Positions 1 to 10,985 of a DNA stretch of 64,000 bases are shown here, in pieces. The number at the start of each line of letters is the position of its first letter. Positions within the stretch are counted from its first letter, which is position 1. Where the stretch lies: assembly GCA_963971405.1 (NCBI GenBank), contig OZ020487.1, positions 26,149,371 to 26,213,370 of the forward strand. The letters are read 5' to 3'. Below the pieces are notes generated by a model. The model did no database searches and was not told the origin of the DNA. It saw only the letters and a list, made by a program, of their open reading frames with translations. The DNA comes from Psococerastis gibbosa. Its lineage: Eukaryota; Arthropoda; Insecta; Psocodea; Psocidae. The translations under genes were made by a program, and so were the position numbers.

Positions 1-500
1 ACACATGTCGTATGTTTCATTCTACATAAGAGTTGTGTAAAATAAACACAGATAATTTAGTAAGCATTACTCAATCACATTTACACAACTAGTGTAATTT
101 TTACCAAACTTGTATGGGTAATATCTATCCCAATTATTGTAACAATTACTCCACGTATTTAACACAACTTATTTAGTAGGATTTACACCCTATTCGTGCC
201 GTCCAAAAGTTACACGAAATTTCGTGTTGCAGTAAGCCCTGTCGGGTTATATTTACTATAAATTTTTTTGAGTGCTTAGAAATGAGTTTAAGCTGAAGCT
301 TCGGCATCAATGAAATGAACTTACTGATTGGACTAATGAGATGACAGACAGAAATTTAGGAGATCATTGACTATATTTGGTAGGCCACACGGCATAATGG
401 TAATACTTTAGTACATCAGTGGCGTATGTAAGGAGGGCTCAGGGGCAGACCAAGCAGTCCAACATAGTTGTACAGCCAAGTAAGATCGTGTGTTCGCAGC
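1..500. other. AT-rich intergenic sequence, nothing recognised
   Basis: No coding potential seen. The only structure is a perfect 16-bp palindrome ACACGAAATTTCGTGT at about 213-228 and several short copies of TTACACAA in both orientations, possibly the eroded end of an inverted-repeat element. Confidence 0.5.
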
Positions 501-885
501 TTAAGAGAATGTAACCCTTAGACATTGGCCACCCCTAAAAGACACATCTAAACCAGTCGTTTTTCACTTTTTAATTAATTTAATACGCATGTTATTAAAC
601 TTTAGTCAGTGGAAGTAGTAGACGACTGCTGCATTATGCATCATAATATTTCACATGTAATATTTGATGTTGTACTAGTAATTTTCGGGAGAATTTAAAA
701 ATCCGTAAATTTCACTTTCGTATCACTTTCATTTACGGAAAAATTACTGCACCAAAACTACAAAAATTCATTTAGTGCTGTGCACGAAATAATCATACAA
801 AACTTAGATATTTTTAAAACTTGAAAAGTGACTGATTGTGGGGTAACCCAGGGGTTGCCATTGTCTGCGGAAGGAACCCTCTTAA
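501..885. mobile_element. TTAA-flanked inverted-repeat element (MITE)
   Basis: The segment is bounded by TTAA at 501-504 and TTAA at 882-885. Its ends are imperfect inverted repeats: GACATTGGCCACCCCT near the left and AGGGGTTGCCATTGTCTGC near the right. No open reading frame is present, so it is non-autonomous. A TTAA target duplication is the hallmark of the piggyBac superfamily, but the terminal bases GAG are not the usual piggyBac ends, so the superfamily assignment is only a suggestion. Related ends occur at 12675, 38897 and 55141-55881. Confidence 0.6.
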
Positions 886-1545
886 ATTAAATGCAATAAC
901 AGTTAATTACAATTAGATGAATTTCATTTTTTACGACTTTCGTAGTATATTAATAAAAAATTAAAACGAGTTGGACATTCTTCACCCATATTCCATTAGA
1001 ATAGCAAACACAAACCTATACTTAATGCAACGGAGCAGGTGGACTAATTCAATCCATCAGCCGGCCTTCAAATCGGGTTCAGGGCATAATCGAGAGACCG
1101 ATCACCTGAGACTGAACAATAGCTACCGGTACCACTAACGAGATGAATCAACAGATTTTCCATAATTTTGCGAAACCATCCACTTGCATAACATAGGAGA
1201 AAGAAACAATGGTGCTGTTTATACCAAATGGGGGCAATAAGGCCAGGTTTTCTAACACGAGATTTGGGTCAAGATGAAATGCAACATTCACCAAGTAAAT
1301 AATTCTTTAGTCCTTAGTTTATTCGGGAAAAAGACACCATCGGCTTGTTGTCCTAAAATATTTTGATACTCATTTTGTACGATATTAATTTAATTTAATG
1401 CCTCTCATACGTATTTTATTATTCAATACGAAAAAGTAAGCTAATCGAAATATATGTACACATCCATGATCCTAACATGCCGCAAGTTTTGCATACGAAA
1501 ATCTTACAATGTTAAAATATACGAAGAGACTTTATTTTTCAAAGA
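886..1545. other. Intergenic sequence, nothing recognised
   Basis: AT-rich with stops in every frame; no repeat shared with the rest of the window was seen. Confidence 0.4.
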
Positions 1546-1705
1546 AGGTTAATCGCATAAAACAAACAATTCAATGAATATATCCGAATGACCTATTCAG
1601 TCGCCTCTATAGGTTAGTACCCGTGTTGAGTTACGACACATCTCCGATCGCATGGCGAGACTCGCACAAGTACAAGCAAGCAACCTTGCCAACGTAGTCG
1701 ACGCT
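1546..1705 (+). repeat. Interspersed repeat, ~165-bp family, copy 1
   Basis: Shares a run of blocks with 48595-48753 and 58411-58573: AGGTTAATCGCATA, ATTCAATGAAT, GTTGAGTTACGACAC and GCACAAGTACAAGCA in the same order. All three copies have the same orientation on the + strand. Function and class are unknown; no inverted ends or coding capacity were seen. Confidence 0.65.
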
Positions 1706-1900
1706 TGGCGAGGCTCATTGTTTTAATGCAGAAAATGCATATTCGTCATATTCACGATAAGAATCATTAGATTAGCAATATAATTCTACACTTAATGACA
1801 GCAACTTACAATATAAAAGATAATAACTTATTACTTAATCCATAAAAAAAATAAGCCTCGACAAGTTTCTTCATATTGTGGTGGAGTAGTATAGTCGGCT

Positions 1901-2036
1901 CAAGTTAAAAAAAGTTTCACTCTGAATTGGGATTTGGGTTTTCAGTGCTGTACCGTAGTAAATACAATAGTAATATTCACTATTATATAGCATTGAAAAA
2001 CCAAGTTCCAATTCAAAGTGAAACTTTCTTTAACTT
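1901..2036. mobile_element. Short foldback element
   Basis: Two arms of about 50 bases are inverted copies of each other: CAAGTTAAAAAAAGTTTCAC on the left and GTGAAACTTTCTTTAACTTG on the right, with a loop of about 40 bases. It looks like a miniature inverted-repeat element; no target duplication is obvious. Confidence 0.55.
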
Positions 2037-2077
2037 GCGTCGACCGGAAGATTTATTTTTTATTTTTAATTTTTTTT

Positions 2078-2290
2078 AAAGATGGGGATCAATATGGCTA
2101 CAAAACAAGAGATCTGGCGCCCCCGATATTAAAGGCCGGCATTTCCGACTCCTCAACATTTACAATAAGCAGCCCAAAGACACCACAGCAGTGGCTTCCA
2201 GCGTCCAAGAACAAGGCAAAAGGGTACCTGCTGTCACTGGCTAAGAAGTTTCAAAAAAGGAGGGATAAAAAGGGAAACAAATTTCACTAA
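2078..2290 (+). other. Unrecognised open stretch with relatively even base composition
   Basis: About 70 codons are open on the + strand, with a lysine/arginine-rich end (around SLAKKFQKRRDKKGNK). It is less AT-rich than its surroundings. I recognise no family, and no convincing splice acceptor or polyadenylation context decides whether it is an exon or chance. It is listed only because its composition differs from its neighbours. Confidence 0.15.
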
Positions 2291-2800
2291 GAAGGGAGTG
2301 AAGTGCCAAAGGGTTAACTCGGCAGACTTGCTGATTCATTCTATCTGCTGGAGGGTTTTCATCACATAAAAATCAGTCGTTTAGTGAGATAAGGAAAATC
2401 AGATGGGCTGGAGCTAGACAAGGTTCGTGACTTGGCGATGCGAATGAACCCGGGTGACTAGGTTTTGTGAGCGATTATGGGTGGAACGAATTTCGACTCG
2501 AGCCAAAACAAGATACCTTTTGACTATTTTTTGTTACCTCTCGTTGATCTTCGATGAACATTTACAGAACCATCCATTTTAACAATATCTGCCATTTATC
2601 TATTTTGCATACATTCAATACATTGACAAAAACTTCGTCCAAGAAAAGGCGTTTTGATTATTTTTCCATCCGATTTCTAATCAATCATAGAGAAAGTAAA
2701 GTTAAAATCACAAGAAAACTGGGGGCCAAAAACTATGCTAAGCTCTATGCAATGACTCCATGTCCACCCTCAACATATGAGGAGTTCCTAGATGAGCATA
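2291..2800. other. Intergenic sequence, nothing recognised
   Basis: An open frame runs through part of this stretch but has low-complexity composition and no family resemblance; treated as chance. Confidence 0.35.
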
Positions 2801-2805
2801 GTCTT

Positions 2806-3000
2806 CTTCTTCTTCAAGTTACAGCCAGCTGGCTGGCTGGCAGCAACATGTGGATGTGGCATCGATGCCTTCACTCCCCTCGATCCTGGCACGCCCTCTT
2901 CAGCTCCACGTATGTATTGGCGCATAATATCAAGAGCAAATCTACGCATTTTTTGCACAATGTCCTGTACATTTCGATATACGTATGAAATGTAGCCTTC
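2806..3000 (-). pseudogene. LINE retrotransposon 3' end, remnant
   Basis: Read on the minus strand, the sequence ends in a (GAA)n-type tail at about 2803-2815. It carries the typical C-terminal tail of a LINE reverse-transcriptase polyprotein: ELKRACQDRGE followed by a stop and then RHRCH, matching the pattern LK..AQDR.EWR.R also seen in the fragment at 54846-55110. The internal stop shows it is dead. Only the last ~60 codons survive, as expected for 5'-truncated target-primed insertions. Confidence 0.5.
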
Positions 3001-3003
3001 ACC

Positions 3004-3182
3004 AAGGCCGTACCTAGGATTTTCTTTTTGGGGGGGGGGGGTCAGAAATTTCATTGGATATTACATAGTAGTTTTTATTTTTCCCCCCAAAATCCGATTC
3101 TATCAAGTGTCAAGCCATTTCAGGGGGGGGGGAGTTGAACCCCCATGAACCCCCCTCCCTCCCCTGGCTACGGCTTTGGCCT
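3004..3182. mobile_element. Inverted-repeat element with G/C runs
   Basis: Begins AAGGCCGTACCTAGGATTTT and ends CCTGGCTACGGCTTTGGCC, which are inverted copies (core GGCCGTA.C.AGG). Inside are runs of about 12 G, a poly-C stretch and another G run. A second copy lies at 50900-51070. There is no coding capacity; it is a MITE-like element. Confidence 0.55.
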
Positions 3183-3187
3183 TCTCT

Positions 3188-4060
3188 AACACCAATTAAT
3201 GGTAGTGGGGATTTCATATTGTGTAGGTACATTGTACGGGCCGTCTGGTCAATTAGTCTAGTCATTATTATTATTGTTGCATAATATAGTACAGAAATAT
3301 ATAACTGACTGGTGCCAAAATCGGTAAAAGTAATTTTTACCAAAATGTAAACAGTAAATCAACACAAAAAAGACAAACCAACAGGCCAACTCTTGGGAGA
3401 ACTGGTGCTATGGGAGCAGCTGAGTGAACAGAAAGATTGACACAGCCCTGTGATCAGCTGTAAATAACTCATCGAATTTATAAACAAAAGTCAATTATTG
3501 TGCCGCGTCCTATAAACATGGACCCCCGATAATGTAGCATTAACATAAACACTCGAAGCTTCTCCCATTCATCATCAAGAGCAAAGCTAACACCCTTGTT
3601 ATTTTAGTAGGTTTCGAAACAAATCTAGTGAAACCACCCATGCCAAATCTGATTTTGCCTATAATATTACGAACATCTCTACTGTTAGTAGTATTATTCA
3701 CTGCTTTAGGTTCCTACATTGCAAACCAACGGAGGCCATGCTGTCCGCACTAAGAGAAAATGTTTGTTTGATAGCTTTCCAACGCTGTGCACACTATCAA
3801 GTTTTCTGCAGTTTGGTTGGGCACGGCTGGGTCCATGATATGATTGGTTGGTTTTCAAATACGAAAATTGTCCAATTGTATGCAATAAAATATTTTTGAT
3901 AGACAAGAACCCCTCCCTAGTTTTAGGGTTGCACTCCAAACTAAGTTAAGTAGAGCCTGTCACAGCAATATAATGCAAGGGATTAAGCGATCGCTGATAT
4001 TTAAAAAAAAACTTTATCCCTGATCATAAACGGTCCTAGGTCTTTCTTTTATAACTTACC
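3188..4060. other. Intergenic sequence with a diverged repeat fragment
   Basis: At about 3777-3851 the blocks CCAACGCTGTGCACA and TCAAGTTTTCTGC resemble the inner part of the repeat at 52071-52421, but are too diverged to be sure. Nothing else was recognised. Confidence 0.3.
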
Positions 4061-4070
4061 GCATTATAAG

Positions 4071-4230
4071 ATGATAGAGCTGCATCTGGTTGAAGACCTT
4101 GCAGTAGAGTTGGAGGACCCTGACACAGACGTACTTCATGCCAGGCCACGGGATGAGGGAGGTGTCGAGCCCCTGGTAAAGGGGACAGTCTGGCAGGGGA
4201 CATTGTTCCTCGCGGGTCTCTACCATACTA
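4071..4230. other. GC-richer island, possible exon or repeat remnant
   Basis: This stretch is clearly richer in G and C than its AT-rich surroundings and is open on both strands. The + strand begins MIELHLVEDLAVELEDP. The minus strand reads GLDTSLIPWPGMKYVCVRV in the middle. No family is recognised on either strand, and no good donor site is visible, so whether it is an exon is undecided. Confidence 0.2.
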
Positions 4231-4570
4231 ACAACGTCTTCACTGTGTTCTTATCGCCACTGCCGGCATATTATCACTATTAGTATTACGTGTTATTTAC
4301 ACGAAACTTGCAGGAATTCAGGACTACGCGCTATATAATGAATCACATCACTTCACATTATCTAGAACTGTCCCCGATAAAAGGAACCACAACACAAATT
4401 ATTGTGGTTTCATTCAATGGTCAATTAAAAATGAATCATGTTTTTTTCTCTCAGCAGTCTTCTCCACAGCACAAACATTTAGGGCGGTTCCAACTATTGC
4501 TTGCAAAGTTGTGGGCGATTACACGACAGTGCTTTGTAATGCAACATCTCAACATCAAGTATTCCTTATT

Positions 4571-4650
4571 ACCCGGCCACGGATGGCACTCGGAACACTG
4601 TTTATTTGAATTTTATAAGTGTTCCAAGTGCCATCCTATCGTGGTCGAGT
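4571..4650. mobile_element. Foldback (hairpin) element, copy 1
   Basis: Inverted arms: CCACGGATGGCACTCGGAAC on the left and GTTCCAAGTGCCATCCTATC followed by GTGG on the right, loop of about 20 bases. A longer relative with the same arms lies at 33993-34113. Confidence 0.6.
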
Positions 4651-6336
4651 AGAGCATGTACTTTACGAACTGGGACTCGCCCTAAGGGTCAACGAGGAAC
4701 CCTGACTATGTTCATGAAATTTCCAGAAGGTAAATTGATAGTAAACGCATTCATCATCAAATGGCCCCTTCGCATTTGTACCTTTAAACTGTTATATTTT
4801 TCATTAGAGTGGCCCGTATACTTCTTTCGTGCTATAAATGCTATGTATGGAAATATTAACAAAGCCCCATTCATTATTCAACATGCCTTCATACAATAAA
4901 CGATACTGGGCTAAGGTTACACACAGTACGTAGGGTACAGTGTTATACACAAAGAATTCACTTATTGTGGTATTGTACGATATAATTATGTTCGGTGCAA
5001 CAAAATGCTTATTGCTTTGAACGACTGCACTTCTAAAATTATCTCAGTGGATCTGGCATTCAACGAGGAGTCATTAAAGAAAGAAAGGGAACAAAATCCC
5101 TTGATACTTGATTATTTCCATCTTTTACATATTCATTCAAATTCAAACGGGCAGAAAAAAGAGTTAAAACTAACACGGAGTTAGTTTTGGATATTGCGCC
5201 TAGATAAATTTTTTTTCAAGCTGTGCATTGCCCACCTATGCTTAGCATATAGACCACTACGGAGAAATGACTACAAGAACGGTAGACTTAAAGAAAGATA
5301 TAATATTAAATTAATTTTAACTCAGCAATTGGGCTCCGACTTTTACAATATTTTAGGGTATATTTTCAATTTCCCCAATAATCTCTAGGCTTTCTCTTTA
5401 AGCAGACAGTTGTGGCTCTACTTTAATTGGACACCAAACTATTCAATCTCTCAATTTGACAAACAAAACAGTAAAGCGGGAGACTTCACACTCAAGCACG
5501 CGGTGTGCGATAAGAGGCGGTCATCGTCAATCGTCACGTTTGCTAATTTGATTTGAACTGTAGACTGCGAACAAATTTTATTTATTTTTTATTATTTTTG
5601 GGCCCGTTTTTTAGTATGGACAAGCCTTTGGCCTATTTTGCCCCCCGCTGGGTGCTGAGAACCTCTTCTTTAATCCTGCAAGAATTCGATTTTTTTCAGG
5701 CTACACTTTATTTCGGTAACTGATGGATTTTGCAAAGAAATGGCTACCAACTCACTTATAAAAATAAAATTCTTAGTAATGTTTTACGTTATAACTTATA
5801 ATCAGAAAATGCACGACCGGTTTCGGCTCACGCAGTCACGCTATCGGCAAGTGCGAGAAAATAAATAAAACACAAAAGTGTGCAAGCTAAAATATAAACT
5901 CGTTATCAAGATACAGTACAGCATTTGACTACCAACTGATTTTTTGACATTTTAGAGCTGTATTATTCTGAATTATAGAAAAGAAGACATGTACAAATGG
6001 ACGAAAAAAATTCAAACCCCAGCCTCCACCTTGCAGCAAATTCGTTCAAATTTTTCCATGCCTTCCTTTCTATAACACTCTGGATAGGTTCTGAAGTAAT
6101 TCACCAACAGCAATAAAAATTGAGATAAAAGGGATTTCTGGAATTAAAGGAGGAAATTACCCCCAAAATTCCATTTAATTTAATTACATTAGTGCTGGGT
6201 TTCCTAGAGCTGCCGTAAAATTCGTAATCGACGAATGAAGACAGCCACTGAGATAAGATGCAGAAAAGAGGTCTATGAAAACAATATGTAGGTATATTAA
6301 GCAAGTCTGTAAAAAAAATTAACTCATTTCAGATGG
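4651..6336. other. AT-rich intergenic sequence, nothing recognised
   Basis: About 1.7 kb with only short chance open frames; no repeat match within the window was found. Confidence 0.4.
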
Positions 6337-6340
6337 TTAA

Positions 6341-6560
6341 GAGTGTACAGCCCGTAGGAAAGTGGCAGCCCGAAATTTAATACTTTTTATTTTTTATTTA
6401 ATTAACTAAACATGTTATTAAAAATTTGGCTCATCAAAGTTGTAGAAGAATACTTCATGTATCATATAATAAGGTATTTTTAGTTTTCGAAATTGTAGTT
6501 TTTTTATAAAATTGATTATACATGAAAATTTATTGTTTATAAAATATTTGCACATGTGGA
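6341..6560. mobile_element. TTAA-flanked element, one end only
   Basis: TTAA at 6337-6340 is followed by GAGTGTACAGCCCGTAGG and GTGGCAGCCCGAAATT. The next blocks (TTTTTATTTAATTAAC, TTGGCTCATC, AAGTTGTAGAAGA.TACTTCA) match each arm of the foldback element at 61499-61871. The opposite end is not recognisable, so this is a partial copy. Confidence 0.5.
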
Positions 6561-6835
6561 ACATGCCGCTGTCAGGGAAAAAAAAACAAGACAACAAGAA
6601 CCGTCAAATCACCAGGTTGCTCTAATGAGCCTAAATGGAGATATCTTAGAAAATGAGACAATTATACTAGAAAAGGTGTTGTAAAATGTATCATTAAGTC
6701 CTCAAAAAATTTACTTACTTAAGCTAATACTGTATACACACGAATTATTGATAGAGGGGGTGTTATGAAAAGATTCCCCCCCCCCCTCACCTTGCCTGCA
6801 TGAAAGATTACAATGTAATCATGTCATGAGAATTA

Positions 6836-7190
6836 AATTTTCTTTATTCTATTAAATTCAATTTTAATTTAAAGTGAAAATGCTTAATGTATCTTAAAAG
6901 ACGAGAAGACTCTATAGATTTTTATTATTGAAATTAAGTTTTAAATTTTTATTTAATTAGATAATTTAATTGGGGCGATTTTATAAAATAAAAAAATTAA
7001 ATTTTTATTACCATAAATTATTGAATTTTTTGATCTAAAAATATTTAAGAAAAGATTAAATTACCTTAGGGATAACAGCGTAATTTTATTTAAGACTTCA
7101 AATCTATAATAATAAAGTTGCGACCTCGATGTTGAATTAAGATAATATATTGGAGTAGAAATTAATATAATTAGTCTGTTCGACTATTAA
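6836..7190 (+). pseudogene. NUMT: mitochondrial large-subunit (16S) rRNA fragment
   Basis: The segment carries the hallmark conserved blocks of arthropod mitochondrial 16S rRNA in the right order and spacing: AAAAGACGAGAAGAC, TTGGGGCGATTTT, TTACCTTAGGGATAACAGCG then TAAT, GTTGCGACCTCGATGTTGAA then TTAAGATA, and GTCTGTTCGACTATTAA. These make up the domain IV-V peptidyl-transferase region. The very high AT content between blocks is typical of insects and some crustaceans. Changes inside normally invariant positions (TCTATAG for CCTATAG, TTGAATTAAG for TTGGATTAAG) and the abrupt end after the GACTATTAA block show it is a nuclear copy, not a working gene. About 355 bases remain; no flanking mitochondrial gene is present. 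Confidence 0.88.
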
Positions 7191-7195
7191 CCTCA

Positions 7196-7745
7196 AATCA
7201 CAATCGCAACTTTTTAAACCCCCAAAAGCTACCCATTCCAACATGAGCAACTATTTACTGTCCATGCTAATTAAAACTGGGGCAAAAATATTGATGTTAG
7301 ATGCTGCAATCACGGTAATTACGATTCGAGTACCATAAACAAATTTTTCTGCCTTAAATACTGCCACACAGCTGGCAAGAATACATTGCTGCTATTAAGC
7401 TGCACTTGCTTGATGCTTACATTATTCAGACACATATTTTACGGCATTTTGTACATAATTGAGGTTTGGAAGGGCCTAAATAAAGATCATAAGGAGGTGA
7501 AAATGTTAACGTTACTACTGCAAGATTACTACACCTACAGTACATTCAAGACAGTACACAATTCCTAGCGTCTCACTAACTAAATTATCATGTTTAATTA
7601 AACTCTAAGAAAAGAAAGCCAGCTGAGTGCTATTAAAACAATGAAGAAATTTAAACAACTAACAAAAGCCTGAACAATATCACAGATTCTATCCACAAAT
7701 TGGCAATAAATAAACAAATTAAACGATTAATAAACAAGATAAAAT
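7196..7745. other. Intergenic sequence, nothing recognised
   Basis: Sequence between the mitochondrial insertion and the GC-rich island; no feature seen. Confidence 0.35.
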
Positions 7746-8040
7746 GACATGCGACTAAAGCGCCATCTGAATCATGCACAGGGAACTACCACAGACGCGA
7801 CTGTTGGCAAGAGAAACAACAGAACCGAACGGCGTTCACCGCACGGCCTGCGCTATGGTCTTCGCCGGTGTTATCTACCTCGAGGACTGTCCAATCCCAA
7901 CAGACGGCCGCCCACAGGCTACCGAACGTCCGAACGGCTGTCACTGTCACTGGCTTGTCCTCACATTTATCACAGGCCCTCGCACTCAAGACTTATGGAG
8001 ATTGATAGTTTATACAGCGTTGAATGAGACAAGATATTGA
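7746..8040 (+). other. GC/CpG-rich island with an 88-codon open frame, possible exon remnant
   Basis: About 290 bases stand out by high GC and CpG content. On the + strand 7774-8040 is open and includes VFAGVIYLEDCPIPTDG; the other + frame is also open over most of the stretch. A short hydrophobic run followed by YL.DCP recalls small insect membrane proteins of the TMEM272 type, but the following segment does not continue that family, so this is a weak hint only. It could be a diverged exon, a pseudogene or an unmethylated CpG island. No splice sites that decide the matter are visible. Confidence 0.22.
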
Positions 8041-8115
8041 GCTAAGTAGACATTTGGACGGTCATGAATGAAGTTCATTTTGCAAATATGCTGATTTTTT
8101 AAAATTATTTTACAA

Positions 8116-8358
8116 TAATTGAAGCGCCTATAAGCCAAGGGGTGCAAGTGACATTTTTTTTTCGTTTTGGAGTTACGTGCACCATGCTGTTATTCTAGCT
8201 GTTCTGTATACTATAAACCTACAGGAACATCGGTATCTGTCACTTTGGCAATGCTAGAATTCATGAAACATTTTCATTTGAGTTACAAACTTTAGCCTGA
8301 ATTATCTCGAATGTTTACTATTGTCACTTGCACCCCTTGGCCTCCAAGCGCTTCAATT
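8116..8358. mobile_element. Inverted-repeat element (MITE), ~240 bp
   Basis: The left end GAAGCGCCTATAAGCCAAGG (then GGTGCAAGTGACA) is the inverted copy of the right end TGTCACTTGCACCCCTTGG (then CCTCCAAGCGCTTC). The palindrome includes TAATT at the left and AATTA at the right. No coding capacity. Only one copy was seen in the window. Confidence 0.7.
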
Positions 8359-8379
8359 ACATTTAGGCCGATAATTATA

Positions 8380-8502
8380 AAAAACCGATACATTTTTGGG
8401 TTCTAGCACCTCAAAACGTGTAAATCCACTGGGATACCCAAATCGAAAATTTCGACCATCACAAAATTCCTTATACTAACGTATAAACAGAAAAGCAAAA
8501 AT
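8380..8502 (+). repeat. ~840-bp repeat family, 3' end fragment
   Basis: Matches the end of the high-copy element (see 57357-58197): CTCAAAACGTGTAAATCC, AATCGAAAATTTCGACCATC, CCTTATACTAACGTATAAAC and GAAAAGCAA. The upstream part is missing. Confidence 0.6.
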
Positions 8503-8823
8503 GGTAAGATATCGGGGGTCACTTTTGCTTAATGCTTTATAGTTACAAGCAAAATGTACCGCATTTTACCAGACAAGTAGTTGTTTGTAGCGGAATGATT
8601 TTCTATTTGATTTTGTTTTCATCTAAAATACGAAAACACATCAGTAAGAATTTAAGGCCGGCTCACACCAGCGCATGAAAAGCCTCTATTAGAAATACCG
8701 GTATTGGACGGCATCGCCAACTCACAATAAACGGCAGTGCCGTACAGAATTCCTTGCCGGGCCTCTTCAAGCGATGATGGGACCCACCCTTACTAGACAG
8801 ACGGACAACTTCAGCCTAATTAA

Positions 8824-9001
8824 GGACTTTTTTTGTTCTAATACTAAGCCAACCCAGCGGAGTTAGGGCTATAAAGCCCTATCTTACACTCAACCGCCTG
8901 CTTTACATGCCCTCCGAAGCATGGCCAGAAAATGTAGGAAGTGTAGGACTCGAACCAACAACCTTTCGGGAGTCCGTACCACCACTCCACATGTCCTGAC
9001 G
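8824..9001 (-). repeat. tRNA-derived SINE, copy 1
   Basis: Antisense copy. Read on the minus strand it begins with a tRNA-like head whose B box reads GGTTCGAGTCC, then a tRNA-unrelated body (CATGCTTCGGAGGGCATGTA, GGGCTTTATAGCCCTAACTC). This copy has two short deletions compared with the others: the CCCGGG segment of the body and part of the region between the A and B boxes. Confidence 0.7.
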
Positions 9002-9003
9002 CA

Positions 9004-9619
9004 TGTTGCATGGCCTAGAAGCTGGTCTTTTGGTCATAGTGGAAAATGTACAAATTGGCATTTAAGTGAACGTAAAGCATATCCAACAGATACTTAAAAA
9101 GCGACAGCTGAGTCTTTTACTGTCATTGTAAAACTTAATAAAGTACCGCAAGCAGGTTGAACAGGTTCCACAGGTTAATAAATATACAATTGCTACATCA
9201 TTTATTCGTTTCCTACCATTCACGATCAGCAAGATGCAGCAAGTTAGTTTTTATTTAATGCCACATCATCAAGGAGTGCCTAGGAAATATCACCAACCTA
9301 AGTTATCATTTTTAGAAGTAATCTCCACATTAGCAACGTTACAAATACTCTTTATTAAAAAACACGACTACATGTATTAGCTCACTGGGATTTCACTTAG
9401 TTCCAGTACTGCATTACACTGTCGAGTAAATTTGGAAGATTGCCCTGTAGAAATCGCAACATAAAACACATCCGGTACCAGTATTTACGTCATTATCTTC
9501 AATCACAACCAATAACGTAATCTCAAACGACAAACTTTTAGACCTAACAGTAATTTTGATAGCTTTGTATAGATTGATGATTAAAGAAAACAATTAAATT
9601 GCAATTAAACTTGCAATAA
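9004..9619. other. Intergenic sequence, nothing recognised
   Basis: AT-rich, no open frame of note, no repeat match seen. Confidence 0.35.
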
Positions 9620-10232
9620 AGAACCGATACCAGTGAACCCGTACATGCTTTCCTATTAATCAATTAGTATAGGTACCGAGATAGATAGTTCAATGGCATA
9701 TAATTTTAACAGGGTTAAATTTCGGTCATCCAAAAACCAAAATGTTGCTTGGGAAAGCAACCTGTTCGGTTTTGTTGTTCTATAGGTATTTAACACCTAA
9801 CACATACTTGACATTTTTTTAGTCATTTTTAATGAAGATTGAGTCTTTAATTTCATTGCCCCCAGAACCAAACCATCAAGGTGACCTAATGTGTTTTGTT
9901 TACATTAATAACGACTACAATATACGTATGTGAACTTAAAGAAAATAGTAGGAACCGTAAAAAATTTTTGAGGGCGAAATCACCCAAAATTGAGTTAGCC
10001 CAAAATAAACAATCCGTCCCAGGTACGATTTTTGCGAACCTAAATGCCAAATTTCATCTAAATCCACAGAGTAGTTGGCCCACAAGGCCACAAATCGACC
10101 AACAGACACACAGACATTTCGTAAAACCTTCCTTGGACTTCAAAACGTATAAATCCACTGAAATCACGAAATCGAAAATTTCGACCATCAGAAAGTCCCC
10201 TATACCACATCTAAATAGGAAAGCAACAATAA
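9620..10232 (+). repeat. ~840-bp repeat family, old diverged copy
   Basis: Starts AGAACCGATACCAGTGAACC, aligning base for base in length with the family start AGAACCGGTCCGAGTTTACT, then CATGCTTTCC. It keeps the family order: GGGAAAGCAACCTGTTCGGT, GCCCCCAGAACCAAAC, AACGACTACAATATACG, TTGAGTTAGCCCAAAATAAA, the (ACAG)n tract, TTTCGTAAAACC and AATCGAAAATTTCGACCATC. Many substitutions and a missing G run make it the oldest of the near-complete copies. Confidence 0.75.
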
Positions 10233-10564
10233 AAACAAATGCCCAAAGGACAAGAAAGCCCATTTAAAAATTCATATGTATTGGTGATAAGAATACAAGC
10301 AAGAAATGCATATCAACAACCTGCCCACAGTTTTTACAACCCCACCTACACACTGAAAATTTATAGTCGGTGGTAACAGCCATGGTAAACTTCGACATCT
10401 TAACTACCATAAATGGGGAACGCCCTATGCTCTCAACAACATTGCCACATATATTCACTTAAACAACATGTGTACGATCTGCAAGACGGTGGAACTTTGA
10501 CCCAGCATACGATCTCAGAAGTCGAGATATTTCTACCGTCAGTGCCGGACTTCCCAATGGGCGA

Positions 10565-10985
10565 GAGTGGCGTCCGCCCGTAAGGAAAACATTAAAATGG
10601 TACATTTCCATAAATTTAGACATGTAAAATCAAAACTTTACAGCTGTCAGAATGCGCATACCTCCAATATATCGTGCCCAATTTTTTCTAACAAAAAAAA
10701 AAAAAAATCCACATGGGGGACCCCCGCCCCGTGCCCCCAATTTGCAGCCAGGTTACACAAATCATGGGTTATAAATTATTCTATGCTTTACTGCTATATC
10801 AAAATGGGTAAGCTCTCACTCTTTCTGCCTATTTTATTTTTTCCCCGTGGGAGACCCTCTGGTCTCCTGCTTGCAGTTAGGTATATAACTCATAGGTCAA
10901 TAAATTCTACACATTGCTGCAATCAAAATGCGTAAACGCCCATTATATCGCGTTTATTTTTTTCAATAACAACCTCCCCCCCCCC
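10565..10985. repeat. Degenerate tandem repeat, about three ~125-bp units
   Basis: Blocks such as GCAGCCAGGTTACACAAATC / GCAGTTAGGTATATAACTC, then CTGCTATATCAAAATGGGTA / GCTGCAATCAAAATGCGTAA and CTATTTTATTTTTTCC / CGTTTATTTTTTTC, recur at about 120-130 base spacing. A third weaker unit (CAGCTGTCAGAATGCGCATA) lies upstream. It is interrupted by an A run and a C run. Confidence 0.35.

Noticed and set aside
2554..2988. 144-codon + open frame
   Set aside because: AT-driven, no family resemblance, and its second half overlaps the antisense LINE tail.
6836..7190. Functional rRNA gene
   Set aside because: Truncated at both ends and altered at invariant positions, within nuclear-type repeats; it is a mitochondrial insertion.
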